DNA of 64,000 nt from JAYQKL01 sp049889535 (lineage in GTDB: Bacteria; Pseudomonadota; Alphaproteobacteria; RS24), in the NCBI GenBank assembly GCA_049889535.1, contig JBMHDF010000008.1, forward strand, positions 1 to 64,000. Reading direction: 5' to 3'. Below are positions 62,899-64,000 of this stretch, piece after piece. Below the pieces are notes generated by a model. The model worked only from the letters and a program-made list of their open reading frames with translations. It was not told the DNA's origin and searched no databases. A program made the translations under genes and the position numbers. The first letter of the stretch is position 1, and each line of letters opens with the position of its first letter.

Positions 62899-63662
62899 CA
62901 GATTTATCAAATTCAGAGGCGGGCATTTATATTGGTGAGGTACGCCACGCACGCTATGCGCCAAAACGTCACCGCTTTGTGTACCGAGTCTTTTCGTGCT
63001 TATTCGATATTGATGCCCTAGAAGCCTATCACCAAAATCTAAAGTGGTTTTCCTTTAACAAGTTTAACCTATTTAGTCTTTGGCAAAAAGACCATGCGGC
63101 AAAAGACGGAACAGCCATTAGGCCGTTTTTGGACAAGCTTATTGCTCAAGCCGGATTAGGTCGCCCAGATAAAATTTTAATGCTTTGCTATCCGCGTATT
63201 CTTGGCATTGGGTTCAACCCCATCACGATTTATTATTGTTATGCACAAGACCAAATTATGGCCATGATTTATGAGGTTCGAAACACTTTCGGCGGCGATC
63301 ATCTCTATATTGTACCCTTAAAAGGCGAAGATGAACTCGCCAATCACAACCGCAAAAAACAACTCCATGTCTCCCCTTTTATGGGCATGGAGGCAAGCTA
63401 TGGCTTTACAGCCGAGCCACCAAATGACAGAATAAAATTTGTTATTAGGGAATATTATAAAAATAAGCCGATTTTGATAGCCAGCTTTATAGGCAAAAAA
63501 AAGCAGCTAACAGACAGCGCCCTTTTGACAAGTTTTTTGAAACATCCGCTGATGATGCTGAAAGTTGTCATTGGGATACATTATGAGGCGATTAAAATAT
63601 TCATTAAAGGCGTTCCGTATGTGAAGGGGCAAAACAAGCCAAGTAAAAGGATAAGCTTTTAG
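62895..63662 (+). CDS. DUF1365 family protein
   Basis: 255 residues. IYIGEVRHARYAPKRHRFVYRVF is the defining N-terminal motif of DUF1365, followed by PRILGIGFNPITIYYCY and VRNTFGGDHLYIVP, with the C-terminal LKHPLMMLKVVIGIHYEAIKIF typical of the family. It is almost always found between an amine-oxidase-like gene and a cyclopropane-fatty-acid synthase, exactly as here, but its reaction has not been assigned with certainty. Confidence 0.92.
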   Translation: MTDLSNSEAGIYIGEVRHARYAPKRHRFVYRVFSCLFDIDALEAYHQNLKWFSFNKFNLFSLWQKDHAAKDGTAIRPFLDKLIAQAGLGRPDKILMLCYPRILGIGFNPITIYYCYAQDQIMAMIYEVRNTFGGDHLYIVPLKGEDELANHNRKKQLHVSPFMGMEASYGFTAEPPNDRIKFVIREYYKNKPILIASFIGKKKQLTDSALLTSFLKHPLMMLKVVIGIHYEAIKIFIKGVPYVKGQNKPSKRISF

Positions 63663-63678
63663 ACGACTGGAGACCATG

Positions 63679-64000
63679 ATGCAGAACACTAATCATGCCA
63701 ACACTAAGACGCCGACACTTGATGCGCGTCTGCCCAAATTTCAACATCTGATTTCAGCAATTTTTAAAAACCTGAAATATGGAAAAATAAATATTGTGTG
63801 GGCTGATGGCGGGCATGAAACTTTTAATGGTTCGGAACCACTAACTAATGACCTCGAAGCGACCCTACATATTCATAATAATAGGTTTTTCCGCCGCGTC
63901 ATAAAAAGTGGCAGTCTGGGGTTTGCCGAAAGCTATATGGAAGGCGAATGGACAACCCCTAATTTAGCAGTTCTACTCGAACTCTTGTCGCGCAATATTC
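63679..64000 (+). CDS. Cyclopropane-fatty-acyl-phospholipid synthase, 5' part
   Basis: 107 codons are visible before the window ends. The start is taken at 63679 because GGAG lies six bases upstream; ATG at 63676 is the alternative. The N-terminal region includes VIKSGSLGFAESYMEGEW, the conserved entry of the CFA/MMA synthase family (SLGFAESYMEGEW matches the GDLGFGESYMEGDW pattern). The SAM-binding and catalytic parts lie beyond the window. It would add a methylene to unsaturated phospholipid chains, or act in furan-fatty-acid formation with the upstream genes. Confidence 0.9.
   Translation, partial: MQNTNHANTKTPTLDARLPKFQHLISAIFKNLKYGKINIVWADGGHETFNGSEPLTNDLEATLHIHNNRFFRRVIKSGSLGFAESYMEGEWTTPNLAVLLELLSRNI

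Overview
The window looks like a chromosomal segment of a moderately AT-rich, free-living, probably marine alphaproteobacterium. Gene order supports this: recG / sdhE / mfd; ntrY-ntrX-trkA-trkH-(D-amino acid aminotransferase)-hfq-hflX converging on mazG; rlpA-dac-tmk-holB-metG; and valS-(popZ position)-tolC-pcm are all typical alphaproteobacterial arrangements. The 3-methylmercaptopropionyl-CoA-type acyl-CoA dehydrogenase, the TonB system and the photolyase/cyclopropane-synthase cluster fit a sunlit marine lifestyle, but that is inference. No insertion sequence, prophage, CRISPR array or rRNA was seen.

Layout. (1) 2-439: 3' end of a formylglycine-generating-enzyme-fold gene. (2) 576-5709: an operon for a TtpC-type TonB energising system (DUF3450, long ExbB, short ExbB, ExbD, TonB, TPR), closed by a terminator. 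(3) 5801-11967: acyl-CoA dehydrogenase, glmU-glmS (UDP-GlcNAc synthesis), a DCC-family protein and a DUF502 membrane protein. (4) 11942-19556: recG on the minus strand with an apparent ATT start, then sdhE, mfd, tatD and a metallo-beta-lactamase-fold gene. (5) 19646-23292: an accessory surface cassette of a prepilin-like protein, an 805-residue secreted repeat protein and a small secreted protein. (6) 23377-25098: two transporters (VUT family, MFS). (7) 25252-35101: mazG facing the hflX-hfq-aminotransferase-trkHA-ntrXY block. (8) 35250-40644: metG, holB, tmk, D,D-carboxypeptidase, rlpA, followed by tRNA-Ser. (9) 41214-46331: YeiH-family transporter, then a three-gene set DUF3604 lipoprotein / parvulin / HupE-UreJ-like protein. 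(10) 46400-50124: TonB-dependent receptor divergent from an SDR and an RraA-like gene, with a perfect inverted repeat between. (11) 50182-52128: erpA-like, xthA, a 39-residue lipoprotein and a Doc-type toxin-antitoxin pair. (12) 52147-59220: ilvD, valS, an unrecognised protein at the popZ position, tolC and pcm-like. (13) 59398-59620: tRNA-Cys and tRNA-Asn. (14) 59638-64000: an NTF2-like gene divergent from photolyase, FAD amine-oxidase-like, DUF1365 and a cyclopropane-fatty-acyl-phospholipid synthase cut by the window end.

How they work together: the TonB operon can energise the receptor at 46400-48619; glmU/glmS, the carboxypeptidase and RlpA serve the cell wall; RecG, Mfd, XthA, TatD and photolyase serve DNA repair; NtrYX, TrkAH and Hfq are regulation and ion homeostasis. 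The most intriguing parts are the pilin/repeat-protein cassette, the DUF3604-parvulin-HupE trio, the two genes needing non-canonical start codons (recG, hflX), the unusual protein at the popZ locus, and the FGE-fold protein lacking one of the two expected cysteines. No gene-free stretch exceeds about 300 bases.
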